From Chelativorans salis (GTDB taxonomy: Bacteria > Pseudomonadota > Alphaproteobacteria > Rhizobiales > Rhizobiaceae): a DNA stretch of 64,000 nt. Position 1 is the stretch's first letter. Each line of letters starts with the position of its first letter. The notes under the pieces were generated by a model. That model made no database searches. It had not been told where the DNA came from and saw only the letters and a list, made by a program, of their open reading frames with translations. Below, in pieces: positions 18,297-26,248 of this stretch. The stretch spans positions 682,001 to 746,000 of the forward strand of contig NZ_JAOCZP010000002.1 of the NCBI RefSeq assembly GCF_025336525.1. The letters run 5' to 3'. Position numbers and translations under genes: made by a program.

Positions 18297-18410
18297 TCAT
18301 CGCCTTTCGGTGTCGGGTTTGCGCCGCACCGGCTTGCGGCCTGTGCGCGCATGCTCGCTAATGTCCTGGAACTCGCGGGCGAAATCGACCAGTGTCTTCA
18401 GATACCTCAT
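18297..18410 (-). CDS. Hypothetical small protein, 37 residues, coupled to the upstream small gene
   Basis: The frame reads MRYLKTLVDFAREFQDISEH and ends KPVRRKPDTERR. Its ATG overlaps the stop codon of the preceding small gene as TGATG, and GGAGG stands 7 bases upstream; this arrangement is typical of translational coupling. The protein has an amphipathic helix followed by a basic tail. I do not recognise the family, but the ribosome site and overlap argue that it is expressed. Confidence 0.5.
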   Translation of the reverse strand: MRYLKTLVDFAREFQDISEHARTGRKPVRRKPDTERR

Positions 18411-18601
18411 CACAAGGCCTCCTTTTCTTCACGGTGTCGCGGCAACGTCTCGTCGGAGCGCTTCGCCGGCGACGAAGCGATCCCGTTCCGGGTGTCTGCG
18501 GGCCGGATATATGCGGGAAGGCTCCGGACGACCCGTTCGGTGCGTCGATGCTGCATGACTTCGACATACCCGGTGACGTAGTGGCTGAACATGTTGAACA
18601 T
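18410..18601 (-). CDS. Small DUF1127-like protein, 63 residues
   Basis: The frame begins MFNMFSHYVTGYVEVMQHRR and continues RTERVVRSLPAYIR, resembling the first helix of DUF1127 proteins. The second half does not show the usual KDIGW motif and is arginine-rich, so it is either a divergent member or a decayed one. GAGGAAGG lies about 10 bases upstream of the start. The stop overlaps the start of a 37-residue gene. The upstream neighbour on the same strand is a clear DUF1127 gene, which suggests a small operon. Confidence 0.5.
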   Translation of the reverse strand: MFNMFSHYVTGYVEVMQHRRTERVVRSLPAYIRPADTRNGIASSPAKRSDETLPRHREEKEAL

Positions 18602-18637
18602 GGTTCTTTCCCTTCCTCCGCAACGCCTGGGAGGCGG

Positions 18638-18823
18638 CTACCAGCGCCGCTCCCAAAGCGAATCCTTCGTACGCAACGGGGCGCGGCGGGTCTCGCCGCC
18701 GGGCCAGCCGATATCCTTCTGGATTTCAAGCGGCAGGTTGCTGATGAAACGGTCTGTGCGCTGGCGCTCCCAGAGCGCGATCCGGCGGCGCAGATAGTTG
18801 CTCACTGCGGTTTGAACAGACAT
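18638..18823 (-). CDS. DUF1127 domain-containing protein, 61 residues
   Basis: The protein MSVQTAVSNYLRRRIALWER continues RTDRFISNLPLEIQKDIGWP, the arginine-rich helix and DIG(W/R) motif that define DUF1127. Members are short basic proteins that in some alphaproteobacteria affect phosphate or carbon metabolism and RNA turnover; a specific role cannot be assigned here. ATG 18823 has AGGAG close upstream on the minus strand. It diverges from a LysR-type gene with a 127-bp spacer, so that regulator is a reasonable candidate controller. Confidence 0.85.
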   Translation of the reverse strand: MSVQTAVSNYLRRRIALWERQRTDRFISNLPLEIQKDIGWPGGETRRAPLRTKDSLWERRW

Positions 18824-18950
18824 GGGATGCTCCTCTCTTCGTCTCTCTTCACGCCTCACTGCGGCTTCGGTGTTGACTATCCCGCTTTTCTTGTGTTCAA
18901 TCAAACGCAATGAAATGATGCTTTGGTTCAGGGAAATTGAAGGAAGAGAG

Positions 18951-19853
18951 ATGAACGCCCCGCTCAACCACCCCCTGCCGCTGCTCGAGCTCGATGTTCT
19001 GCGCACTTTCGTGGCGATCGCCGAGACCGGCAGCTTCACCGCCGCCGCCAATGCCGTCTACCGCACGCCATCGGCCGTCTCCATGCAGATCAAGAAGCTG
19101 GAGGACATACTGGGACGCGCCGTCTTCACGCGCGACGCGCGTTCGGTGACGTTAACGGCGGATGGAGATCTGCTTCTAGGCTACGCGCGGCGCCTCCTGG
19201 CGCTCAACCGCGAGGCGGTCTCCAAATTCGTCATGCCGGACATCAGCGGCATCGTGCGGCTGGGCTCGCCGGACGATTTTGGCGAACGGGTGCTGCCGAG
19301 CGTCCTAAAGCGCTTCTCGCAGTCGCATCCGGCAATCGCCGTCGACGTGGTGATCGACCAGAGCGTGAACCTGAGAAAGCGCATGGCAAGCCGCCAGCTC
19401 GACATCACGCTTTTGTCGTGCTCCGGCGATGTGGAGCAGGAGCCGGGCGTAGAAATTCTCTTGACCGAGCCCATCGTGTGGGCCGGCACCAAGGGCGGCT
19501 GCGCCCACCTGCGCGAGCCGCTGCCTATTTCACTATGGGAGGAAGGTTGCGCCTGGCGCAATGCGGCGGTGAAGGCGTTGAGCGAGCAGGGGCGCGAGTA
19601 CCGCGTCGCTTACATGAGCGCGCATACGGCCGGCCAGCGGGCAGCGATCCTCGGCGGGCTCGCCGTGGCGCCGCTGCCGAAGTCCTTTATCGGCGGCGAT
19701 CTCGTGGAGCTCGGCCCGCAGGATGGCCTGCCGAAGATGGGCAACTATCATATCGGCATGGTGGTCGCGCCCGACGCCTCGGCCCCGGTGCGCGCCGCCG
19801 CCGACCACATCCGCGCCGCTTTCGAGCTGTTTCACGATACGGGGCGGTTCTGA
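18951..19853 (+). CDS. LysR-family transcriptional regulator
   Basis: A 300-residue LysR regulator. The N-terminal winged helix-turn-helix covers residues about 10-70 (LELDVLRTFVAIAETGSFTA, then RTPSAVSMQIKKLEDILG). A periplasmic-binding-like effector domain follows. The frame is open upstream to 18822, but ATG 18951 follows AGGAAGAGAG and starts the conserved domain. It diverges from the DUF1127 gene, a common rhizobial arrangement. The effector and regulon are unknown; resemblance to rhizobial LsrB is possible but I cannot verify it. Confidence 0.88.
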   Translation: MNAPLNHPLPLLELDVLRTFVAIAETGSFTAAANAVYRTPSAVSMQIKKLEDILGRAVFTRDARSVTLTADGDLLLGYARRLLALNREAVSKFVMPDISGIVRLGSPDDFGERVLPSVLKRFSQSHPAIAVDVVIDQSVNLRKRMASRQLDITLLSCSGDVEQEPGVEILLTEPIVWAGTKGGCAHLREPLPISLWEEGCAWRNAAVKALSEQGREYRVAYMSAHTAGQRAAILGGLAVAPLPKSFIGGDLVELGPQDGLPKMGNYHIGMVVAPDASAPVRAAADHIRAAFELFHDTGRF

Positions 19854-19877
19854 GGCTTTTGCAATTTCAGCCTGCTA

Positions 19878-21935
19878 CTACCGCCGCCTGCGCGCCGCCC
19901 GTTCCTCGCGCGAGCGGCGGCGCGGCCCTTCCGTGCCGCCGTCGCTGAGTACCTTGCGCGGCGGCAATGTCACCTGGCCGGCGAGCTTCGGATAGGGATC
20001 CACCTTGTTGGGCAGCGCCATGGCGTAGACGAAATGCTGCTGAAATCTCGGCTCAAGCGCGGTTTCGATCTTCTCGATCCTGCGCACCGTCTCCTCGATC
20101 TCGCGGCGGTGGTTCCGGTTGAGCAGCGCCATGCGCGCACCGGTGCCGGCGGCGTTGCCGACGGCGGACACCTTGTCGAGCTCGCAGTCCGGGATCAGCC
20201 CTAGCGTCATGGCATAGGTAGGATCGATGAAAGAGCCGAAGGCGCCGGCGAAGCGGATCGTGTCGACCGTCTCCACGCCTTGCTTTTCCATGAGCAGCTT
20301 TATGCCGGCATAGAGCGCCGCCTTGGCGAGCTGGATAGCGCGCACGTCATTCTGCGTCACCGCGATGCGCGGCTCGCCGTCGTGGAGCAGGTAGGAGAAG
20401 GTGCGACCCTCCGAAAAGACGCGCGGGCTTTTGGCGGCCATCGCACCGTCGATCACGCCGTCCTCGGAGACAATGCCGGAAAGATACATCTCGGCGATCA
20501 CCTCGATGATGCCGGAGCCGCAGATGCCGCTGACGCCGGTCGCGGCAATGGCTTCGGCAAAGCCCGGCTCGTCCGACCACAATTCCGAACCGATGATGCG
20601 GAAGCGCGGCTCCAATGTCTCGCGGTCGATGCGCACGCGCTCGATGGCGCCGGGGGCCGCACGCTGGCCCGAGGAGATTTCCGCGCCTTCGAAGGCCGGT
20701 CCGGTGGGGGAGGAGGCGGTGACCACGCGCTTCCGGTTGCCGAGCACGATTTCGGCGTTGGTGCCGACATCGACGATCAGCATCATCTCGTCCTGACGGT
20801 GCGGGCCTTCCGACAAGGTGACGGCCGCCGCGTCGGCGCCCACGTGGCCGGCAATGCAGGGCAGCATGTAGAGGCGCGCGCCGGGGTTTAGGTTCAGGCG
20901 CAGGTCGCCCGCCCGCGCCTTGACCGCGCCGGAAACGGCCAGCGCGAAGGGTGCGCCGCCGAGCTCCGTCGGATCGATGCCGAGGAACAGGTGGTGCATG
21001 ATCGGATTGCCGACGAAGACGGCGTCGAGGATGTCGGAGCGATCCACGCCGCCCTCGGTCGCCACCTTGTCGACGAGCTTGCCGACCTCCTGGCGCACGG
21101 CCTTGGTCATGGCCTGCCTGCCGTCCGGGTTCATCATGACGTAGGAGACGCGGCTCATCAGGTCTTCGCCGAAGCGGATCTGCGGGTTCGACGCGCCGGC
21201 CGAGGCCACGACGCGGCCCGACAGCAGTGAGACCATGTGCATGGCGATCGTCGTCGAGCCTATGTCGCAGGCGATGCCGTAGGCCTCATTCTTCAGGCCC
21301 GGCCAGAGCGCGATGATGCGCGCCGCATCCCCCTCGTCGTCGTGATGGATGGCGGCGGTGACGGCCCATTTACCCTGGCGCAGGATACTTTGAACTTCGC
21401 TCAGAAGATGAGCGTCCGCCTCCAGGCGGTTAAAACCCCAATCCTCGCGTAGCGCCGCCTTCAGGCGGTCGAGGTCGCCCAGCGGCTTGTGCATGTCGGG
21501 CTCGTCCACCTCGACATAGCATAGCTGCACCGCCGGATAGCGTTCGATCACCCTCTGGTCGGCGTCCTTGCGCACGACCTGCGCGTTGACGATGGCATCC
21601 TGCGGCACGTCGACGACGAGATCGCCTTCGATGGTCGCCGAGCAGGAGAGGCGCCGGCCGACCGGCAGCGCGCGCTTTTCGGCATAGCGCGCCTCCTTCG
21701 GCCCAATTGCTGAAATGCTGTCCTTGGACGAGGATATCTTGTGCTTGGCGAAGTGGCCTTCCTGCACCTCGATCTGGCAGCGCCCGCAGGTCGCCCGCCC
21801 ACCGCACACGCTCTCGACATAGACGCCGAGCTGCCGCGCAGCATCCAGTACCGTTGTGCCCTTCGGAAACCGTCCGCGCTTGCCCGAGGGCATGAAGAGG
21901 ACCAGGTGGTCCGCTATGTTGGGCGGCGCGTTCAT
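19878..21935 (-). CDS. Corrinoid activation protein: [2Fe-2S] ferredoxin plus ASKHA domain (RamA/RACo-like, DUF4445)
   Basis: This 685-residue protein begins with a plant-type [2Fe-2S] ferredoxin domain, cysteines 44, 50, 53 and 98 (CGGRATCGRC and LSC). The rest is an ASKHA ATPase-type fold of the DUF4445/RACo family, with IACDIGSTTIAMHM at about 221-234 and IVDVGTNAEIVLGN further on. Such proteins use ATP to reduce inactive Co(II) corrinoid to Co(I). It lies downstream of the methyltransferase on the same strand, separated by an inverted-repeat element that ends 36 bp before its start. In this island it most likely reactivates the corrinoid protein encoded at 27123-27821. ATG 21935 is chosen because upstream codons lie in the repeat. 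Confidence 0.9.
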   Translation of the reverse strand: MNAPPNIADHLVLFMPSGKRGRFPKGTTVLDAARQLGVYVESVCGGRATCGRCQIEVQEGHFAKHKISSSKDSISAIGPKEARYAEKRALPVGRRLSCSATIEGDLVVDVPQDAIVNAQVVRKDADQRVIERYPAVQLCYVEVDEPDMHKPLGDLDRLKAALREDWGFNRLEADAHLLSEVQSILRQGKWAVTAAIHHDDEGDAARIIALWPGLKNEAYGIACDIGSTTIAMHMVSLLSGRVVASAGASNPQIRFGEDLMSRVSYVMMNPDGRQAMTKAVRQEVGKLVDKVATEGGVDRSDILDAVFVGNPIMHHLFLGIDPTELGGAPFALAVSGAVKARAGDLRLNLNPGARLYMLPCIAGHVGADAAAVTLSEGPHRQDEMMLIVDVGTNAEIVLGNRKRVVTASSPTGPAFEGAEISSGQRAAPGAIERVRIDRETLEPRFRIIGSELWSDEPGFAEAIAATGVSGICGSGIIEVIAEMYLSGIVSEDGVIDGAMAAKSPRVFSEGRTFSYLLHDGEPRIAVTQNDVRAIQLAKAALYAGIKLLMEKQGVETVDTIRFAGAFGSFIDPTYAMTLGLIPDCELDKVSAVGNAAGTGARMALLNRNHRREIEETVRRIEKIETALEPRFQQHFVYAMALPNKVDPYPKLAGQVTLPPRKVLSDGGTEGPRRRSREERAARRRR

Positions 21936-21970
21936 TGGAGTCGGCGTTCCGGAATACGCCGACGGATGGC

Positions 21971-22147
21971 GCCCCTTCGCGCCCCCCTCCGGCCTGCCGG
22001 CCACCTCCCCCACGAGGGGGGAGATTGACCGTCATGCCCATCCCGCCTTTCCGGCAAGCGCGCCTGGAAAAGTGCCGTGGTCGCGGCCAGCTGATCTCCC
22101 CCCTCGTGGGGGAGATGGCCGGCAGGCCAGAGGGGGGCGCAAAAGGG
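21971..22147. repeat. Dispersed inverted-repeat element, copy A
   Basis: The left arm (about 21971-22026) and right arm (about 22093-22147) are imperfect inverted copies of each other. Each holds a palindromic core of C-run, ACGAG/CTCGT and G-run, then a GGCCGGCAGGCC palindrome, then a G-run with GCGC. About 65 bp of unrelated sequence separates the arms. Related elements are at 36261 and 45575. This copy lies inside an operon, between the methyltransferase and corrinoid activase genes, so it may form a strong RNA hairpin. Confidence 0.85.
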
Positions 22148-22169
22148 CACTGTCACCTCCGAACGTATC

Positions 22170-23153
22170 TCAATTCCGCCCCACCCGCGCCATGCGTGCT
22201 TCGCGCCCGCCGCGGCGCCGGCCGGCGGAAGCGGCGTGATTGCCGTTTCCCTGGGAAGACTCCCCGGAAGCGCTGGAGTTCCCGGCGGCGGCCGGCTGGT
22301 GGTCGCGGTAGGTCATGATCCAGGTGTGGCAGTTGGCGTCGGTGCCGTTCAGCACGTTGGCCGCGCGCACCATCTCCATTTCCTGCGGACGGCAGGGATT
22401 CATGATGGCGCTGGTCATGCCGGCGCCGATGACCATGGGGATGAAGCCGGCGTTGATGCCATGGCGGTGCGGCAGGCCGAAGGAGATGTTGGAAAGCCCG
22501 CAGGTGGTGTTGACCTTCAGTTCCTCGCGCAGCCGGCGCAAGAGCGCGAAGACCTGCTTGCCCGCCGTGCCCATGGCGCCGATGGGCATGACCAAGGGGT
22601 CGACGACGATGTCATGGGCGGGAATGCCGTAATCGGCAGCGCGCTGGACAATCTTCCTGGCCACCTCGAAACGCACATCCGGGTCTTCCGAAATGCCGGT
22701 CTCGTCGTTGGAGATCGCCACCACCGGCACGTCGTATTTCTTGACGAGTGGCAGGATGGCTTCCAGCTTCTCATCCTCACCCGTCACGGAATTGATCAGC
22801 GGCCGGCCCTTGGCCACCTTGAGCGCTGCCTCGATGGCCGCCGAGACCGAAGAATCGATGGAAAGCGGCACATCCACCAGTCCCTGCACGATCTCGAGCG
22901 TCTGCACGAGCAGATCCGGTTCGGTGGCATTCGGGTCCACCGCCGTCACGCCGGCGTTCACGTCGAGCATGGTGGCGCCGGCGGCGACCTGATCGAGCGC
23001 GTCCTTCTTCACCGTCTCGAAATTGCCGGCCACCATCTCGGCGGCGAGTTTCTTGCGGCCGGTCGGGTTGATGCGCTCGCCGATGACGCAAAAGGGCTGG
23101 TCGAAGCCGATGACGACTTCCTTGGTCGCAGAGGCAACGATAGTGCGGGTCAT
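22170..23153 (-). CDS. Methyl-H4folate:corrinoid methyltransferase (pterin-binding, AcsE/MtgA-like)
   Basis: A 327-residue TIM-barrel pterin-binding protein. Motifs of the methyl-H4folate:corrinoid branch are clear: IGERINPTGRK (24-34), MLDVNAG (62-68), PLSIDSS (96-102) and CGLSNISFGLPHR (218-230). It should move a methyl group between the corrinoid protein and H4folate. Residues 287-327 form an extra tail of low complexity (Ser/Gly/Asn, then GRRRGGREARMARVGRN) beyond the usual domain end. GGAGG precedes the start, and a palindromic operator candidate lies just upstream at 23171. Confidence 0.9.
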   Translation of the reverse strand: MTRTIVASATKEVVIGFDQPFCVIGERINPTGRKKLAAEMVAGNFETVKKDALDQVAAGATMLDVNAGVTAVDPNATEPDLLVQTLEIVQGLVDVPLSIDSSVSAAIEAALKVAKGRPLINSVTGEDEKLEAILPLVKKYDVPVVAISNDETGISEDPDVRFEVARKIVQRAADYGIPAHDIVVDPLVMPIGAMGTAGKQVFALLRRLREELKVNTTCGLSNISFGLPHRHGINAGFIPMVIGAGMTSAIMNPCRPQEMEMVRAANVLNGTDANCHTWIMTYRDHQPAAAGNSSASGESSQGNGNHAASAGRRRGGREARMARVGRN

Positions 23154-23170
23154 TCACAGTCCTCCAAGGG

Positions 23171-23190
23171 ATATAAAGACTTCTTTATAT
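23171..23190. promoter_or_regulatory. Perfect 9-bp palindrome, candidate ArsR/SahR-type operator
   Basis: Arms ATATAAAGA and TCTTTATAT are separated by two bases, 17-36 bp upstream of the methyltransferase start. A near-identical copy (one mismatch) lies upstream of the homocysteine methyltransferase gene at 33255. Such AT-rich palindromes suit a dimeric winged-helix repressor. A SahR-like ArsR regulator of methionine metabolism is a candidate from memory, but no such regulator gene is in the window. Confidence 0.6.
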
Positions 23191-23317
23191 CGTTATCTGA
23201 TGGGTTTCAAGCGGGAGAGTGAGTAGGGGAGCCGGGCGGCGATCGAACAGCAAACCCGTCTGGAAAACGGCAATTGAGGCTTCCCCCACTCGCTGCTCCC
23301 TATCTCGCTATTCCCTC

Positions 23318-24415
23318 TCATCCAGCCGCGTCCTTCACCATGTCGATCGGCTTCTCGCTTGGCGTCTCCAGAATGTGGTCCAGGCGCTCGGCCACCAGGG
23401 CGTCGTCCAGGCCCGGCTCGCGCTTCCACGGACGGCGGCCCTTCAGGACGCCCGATTCGTGGACGATCTCGGCCACGTATTCCTCCTGCCGGTAAGCCAT
23501 GACGTGAACCCCGGAAACGCCCTCGATCTCCTTCACCTCGTTGATGATGTCGATGCACAGGCGTTTTCCTTCGTCCTTCTGTTTCTCCGCACCTTCGAGG
23601 CGGGCGATGATGGAATCGGGAATATGCACGCCGGGCACGTTGGAGCGGATCCAACGTGCCGTCTTGGCCGAAGCCAGCGGCCCGACGCCGACGAGGATGA
23701 AGCATTGCTCGTGAAGGCCCATGTCGCGCACTCGCTTCATGTATTCCCTCAGCATCGGCACGTCGAAGCAGTACTGGCTCTGGACGAACTGCGCGCCCGC
23801 GGCAATCTTCTTGGCAAGCCGCAAGGGGCGGAAATCGTAAGGCGGGGCGAAGGGGTTGATGGCCGCGCCCAGGAAGACGGCGGGCGGCGTGGAGAGCTTG
23901 CGGCCGGAGAGGAATTTTTCCTCGTCGCGCATGGTGCGCACGGTTTCCAGAAGCGACATGCAATCGAGGTCAAAGACCGGTTTGGCACCCGGCTGGTCGC
24001 CCGCCTGCACGCCGTCGCCCGTCAGGCACAGGATGTTGCCCACACCCATCGCCGCCGCGCCCAGCACGTCGCCCTGGATGGCTATGCGGTTCCTGTCGCG
24101 GCAGGCGATCTGCATGATCGGCGCGTATCCCATGCGGGTGAGCAGTGCGCAGATGCCCATGGACGACATGTGGCAGTTGGCGCCGGAAGCATCGACAGCG
24201 TTGATGCCGTCCACCCAGCCGTCGAACACCGCTGCCCGCTCATAGGCGTCCTGCGCATTGGCGCTGTCGGGCGGGTTGAGCTCTGCGGTGACGGCGAACT
24301 CGCCGCGTCTCAGGATTCGCTCCAACCGCCCGCGCGAGGAGTGGCCGGGCAGCGGCTCGAGCGGCAGGTCGACGCCATGCGGGTTCTCATCGGGCTGAGG
24401 CGGGCGGCGTGTCAT
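23318..24415 (-). CDS. metF: Methylenetetrahydrofolate reductase, MetF family
   Basis: This 365-residue protein is a MetF TIM barrel. It has the N-terminal AVTAELNPPDS catalytic Glu segment, ILCLTGDG and the FVQSQYCFDVPML substrate segment. It interconverts methylene- and methyl-H4folate with a flavin. A proline-rich stretch of about 30 residues precedes the domain. The gene is fused by a 4-bp overlap to a MetV-like cysteine-rich partner, as in acetogens, and is followed by the methyl-H4folate:corrinoid methyltransferase. This suggests a catabolic role, oxidising methyl-H4folate from demethylation, rather than only making methionine; the direction is inference. Confidence 0.9.
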   Translation of the reverse strand: MTRRPPQPDENPHGVDLPLEPLPGHSSRGRLERILRRGEFAVTAELNPPDSANAQDAYERAAVFDGWVDGINAVDASGANCHMSSMGICALLTRMGYAPIMQIACRDRNRIAIQGDVLGAAAMGVGNILCLTGDGVQAGDQPGAKPVFDLDCMSLLETVRTMRDEEKFLSGRKLSTPPAVFLGAAINPFAPPYDFRPLRLAKKIAAGAQFVQSQYCFDVPMLREYMKRVRDMGLHEQCFILVGVGPLASAKTARWIRSNVPGVHIPDSIIARLEGAEKQKDEGKRLCIDIINEVKEIEGVSGVHVMAYRQEEYVAEIVHESGVLKGRRPWKREPGLDDALVAERLDHILETPSEKPIDMVKDAAG

Positions 24416-25011
24416 GCGGTCTCCCGTGCCTTTTCGCGCTGGGCGGTAGCCTGCGCGGTTACGCGCAGCCAGGCGGATGTCTCACGCAGCGACTGGTCGA
24501 CAGGCTTCTGCACGGCGAGGATGGCGTCGTGATTGCGCATCTTCTGCGACCCTTCCCACGCCTTCACCCAGACACAGGGCATGTCTGGCTCGACCTCACA
24601 GTTGCCGTTGGCGCGCACGCCGCCGCAGGGGCCGTTGCGCAGCTGCTTGGGGCAGTTCATGGGGCACGACATGCCGGTCGAGGAAAGGATGCACTGGCCG
24701 CACATGCGGCAGTCGAACATGAGCCCCTTCACATTCCGTTCGACGAATTTCACCGGCTTTTCGGCGCGGCGGTAGCCGATCGCGTTCCACAAGGGATGCA
24801 GCGTCAGGAAGAGGTCCGCGAACCGTGCATAGAACCATTCGAGGAAACGCGCATGGCGCACCGACCAAAGCCGCATCGTGTAGCGCCGCTGCACGCGCCG
24901 CTGGGGCGAAACGTCCGCCGGCTTGTAGGCCAGAAGGGCGCGCGCCTTTCTGACCAGCGTCGCCTGTGTGACGCGGGATTTCCGCGTTGGCCGCCCGTCA
25001 GTCCGCGACAT
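24412..25011 (-). CDS. MetV-like cysteine-rich protein (methylene-H4folate reductase C-terminal domain)
   Basis: A 199-residue protein with eight cysteines in a compact region: 101, 104, 107, 116, 120, 129, 138 and 146 (CRMCGQC, CPMNC, GPCGG, GNC, PC). This is the MTHFR C-terminal (PF12225-type) domain, found as MetV in acetogens, where it binds zinc or iron-sulfur and partners MetF. The first 90 residues are basic and helical, including an aromatic stretch (FLEWFYARFADLFLTLHPLW) that could contact membrane or partner. It overlaps metF by 4 bp and the upstream gene by 14 bp, showing tight co-expression. It could provide an alternative electron route for MetF. Confidence 0.85.
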   Translation of the reverse strand: MSRTDGRPTRKSRVTQATLVRKARALLAYKPADVSPQRRVQRRYTMRLWSVRHARFLEWFYARFADLFLTLHPLWNAIGYRRAEKPVKFVERNVKGLMFDCRMCGQCILSSTGMSCPMNCPKQLRNGPCGGVRANGNCEVEPDMPCVWVKAWEGSQKMRNHDAILAVQKPVDQSLRETSAWLRVTAQATAQREKARETA

Positions 25012-25300
25012 GTCCGCCTGCCTTGACGAGAGCCTTCAGCCGCTCGTCGGAAAATTCCCGTTCGATGCTTGCCAGCGCCTTGTCCGCCTCCGCCTCGAGA
25101 TCGTCGCTGACCGCCTGGGGCGTGCCGCGCCGCCATTCCGCGAGATAGGCATCGGTGTCGCGGGCGCCGACGCGCATGGCGCACATGTCGATTGCCTCGG
25201 TGAAGCGCAGGGGCAGCTCGCGCTTGGCCGTTTTACGTCCCATCCTGACAATGACTTGTGCAGGAATGTCGCGCCAGTAAACCACGATCAGATCGGCCAT
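24998..25300 (-). CDS. Small PF13769-type 'virulence factor' protein
   Basis: A 100-residue soluble protein, MADLIVVYWRDIPAQVIVRM and onward, matching the family named 'virulence factor' (PF13769) by its IPAQV, GRKTAKRELPLRF and AIDMCAM segments. The name carries no proven function. It overlaps the MetV-like gene by 14 bp, so it is a likely member of the same complex or pathway. The frame is open upstream to 25504, but ATG 25300 begins the conserved sequence. Confidence 0.75.
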   Translation of the reverse strand: MADLIVVYWRDIPAQVIVRMGRKTAKRELPLRFTEAIDMCAMRVGARDTDAYLAEWRRGTPQAVSDDLEAEADKALASIEREFSDERLKALVKAGGHVAD

Positions 25301-25415
25301 CTTGCCTTTGTTCCCTTGATTGAGTGGAGCATTGCCGCAAGCGCCATGGGCCCGCTTGCTGCGAGACGACGCGCGTGCCTTCAAAAACGACGCCCGCCAC
25401 GGGGCGTCGAGGCAG

Positions 25416-26096
25416 CTAGCCCATGAGGGCGCTGGCGAGCATGCCGGCCGCGCCGATGACGACGGCGATGACGATGAGGGAAAGTGCGCCGCTAGCCACG
25501 GCAACCGTCAGAAGGATACCGTCGCGCTCGGAAAGCGCCAGGCCGACCAGGGCGCAGGAAAACGCCGGAAACCAGTTGCCGAGTGGGATCGGCAGGGTCA
25601 CGGCGATGGCCAGGATGAGGGCGATGATGCCGATGAAGCGGTCGGCATGATCGCGTGCAAAGGGCCAGTAGCGCGGACGGATGAGCCGCTCGACCCACTT
25701 GATCTTGGGGATGAGCCGCTCGCTCATGCCGCGGAATTGTGCAGCACTCAGCGATTTTTGAAGGATGAAGCGGGGCAGCCAGACCGTGCGCTGGCCAAAC
25801 ACCATCTGGATGGACAAAAGCAGGAGCGGAATGCCCAGCACCAGCGTGCTGCCCGGCGGCAGCGGAAGCAAATTGATGGAGGAGAAGAACACCAGAAGCG
25901 TCGCAAAGCTGCGGTCGCCCAGCGCCTGGCGAAGCTGCTCCACCGTCACCGTGCCCTCGGCGTTGCTTGCCAGCTCCTCGAAAATCATGGACAGGCGGCG
26001 CGGCGGCAGGTCTGCGGCAACCCGTCGTGACACCATGCCCAGACCCGTTCCCTCCGCCTTCACATCCGTTTTTCCTGTCATGTGGTCTGAAAACAT
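25416..26096 (-). CDS. ExoD-family membrane protein
   Basis: A 226-residue inner-membrane protein of the exopolysaccharide synthesis ExoD family. After a soluble N-terminus (residues about 1-65) there is the family segment FATLLVFFSSINLLPLPPGSTLVLGIPLLLLS, and further membrane helices near 150-180 and 195-225. S. meliloti ExoD affects exopolysaccharide and alkaline tolerance, but the mechanism is unknown. It stands 115 bp upstream of the small PF13769-type gene on the same strand. A link with methyl transfer is not evident. Confidence 0.85.
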   Translation of the reverse strand: MFSDHMTGKTDVKAEGTGLGMVSRRVAADLPPRRLSMIFEELASNAEGTVTVEQLRQALGDRSFATLLVFFSSINLLPLPPGSTLVLGIPLLLLSIQMVFGQRTVWLPRFILQKSLSAAQFRGMSERLIPKIKWVERLIRPRYWPFARDHADRFIGIIALILAIAVTLPIPLGNWFPAFSCALVGLALSERDGILLTVAVASGALSLIVIAVVIGAAGMLASALMG

Positions 26097-26248
26097 TTTC
26101 CCCTGCAGCAGTTAAGTCTTCATGACAGGCAGGGCAAGCTATCGCGGCCGCTGAGGGTGGTCGCAAGGAAAGCGGAGGGGGCGCTGGAGGGCATTGTCTT
26201 CATCATACCAGACAAGCCGCCGATTGGAGCCTTTTTGTGGTAGCGCGC

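Noticed and set aside
18410-18601. Treating the DUF1127-like 63-residue frame as a frameshifted pseudogene.
   Set aside because: Its ribosome site and TGATG junction with the next frame argue for expression; the divergent C-terminus is noted instead.
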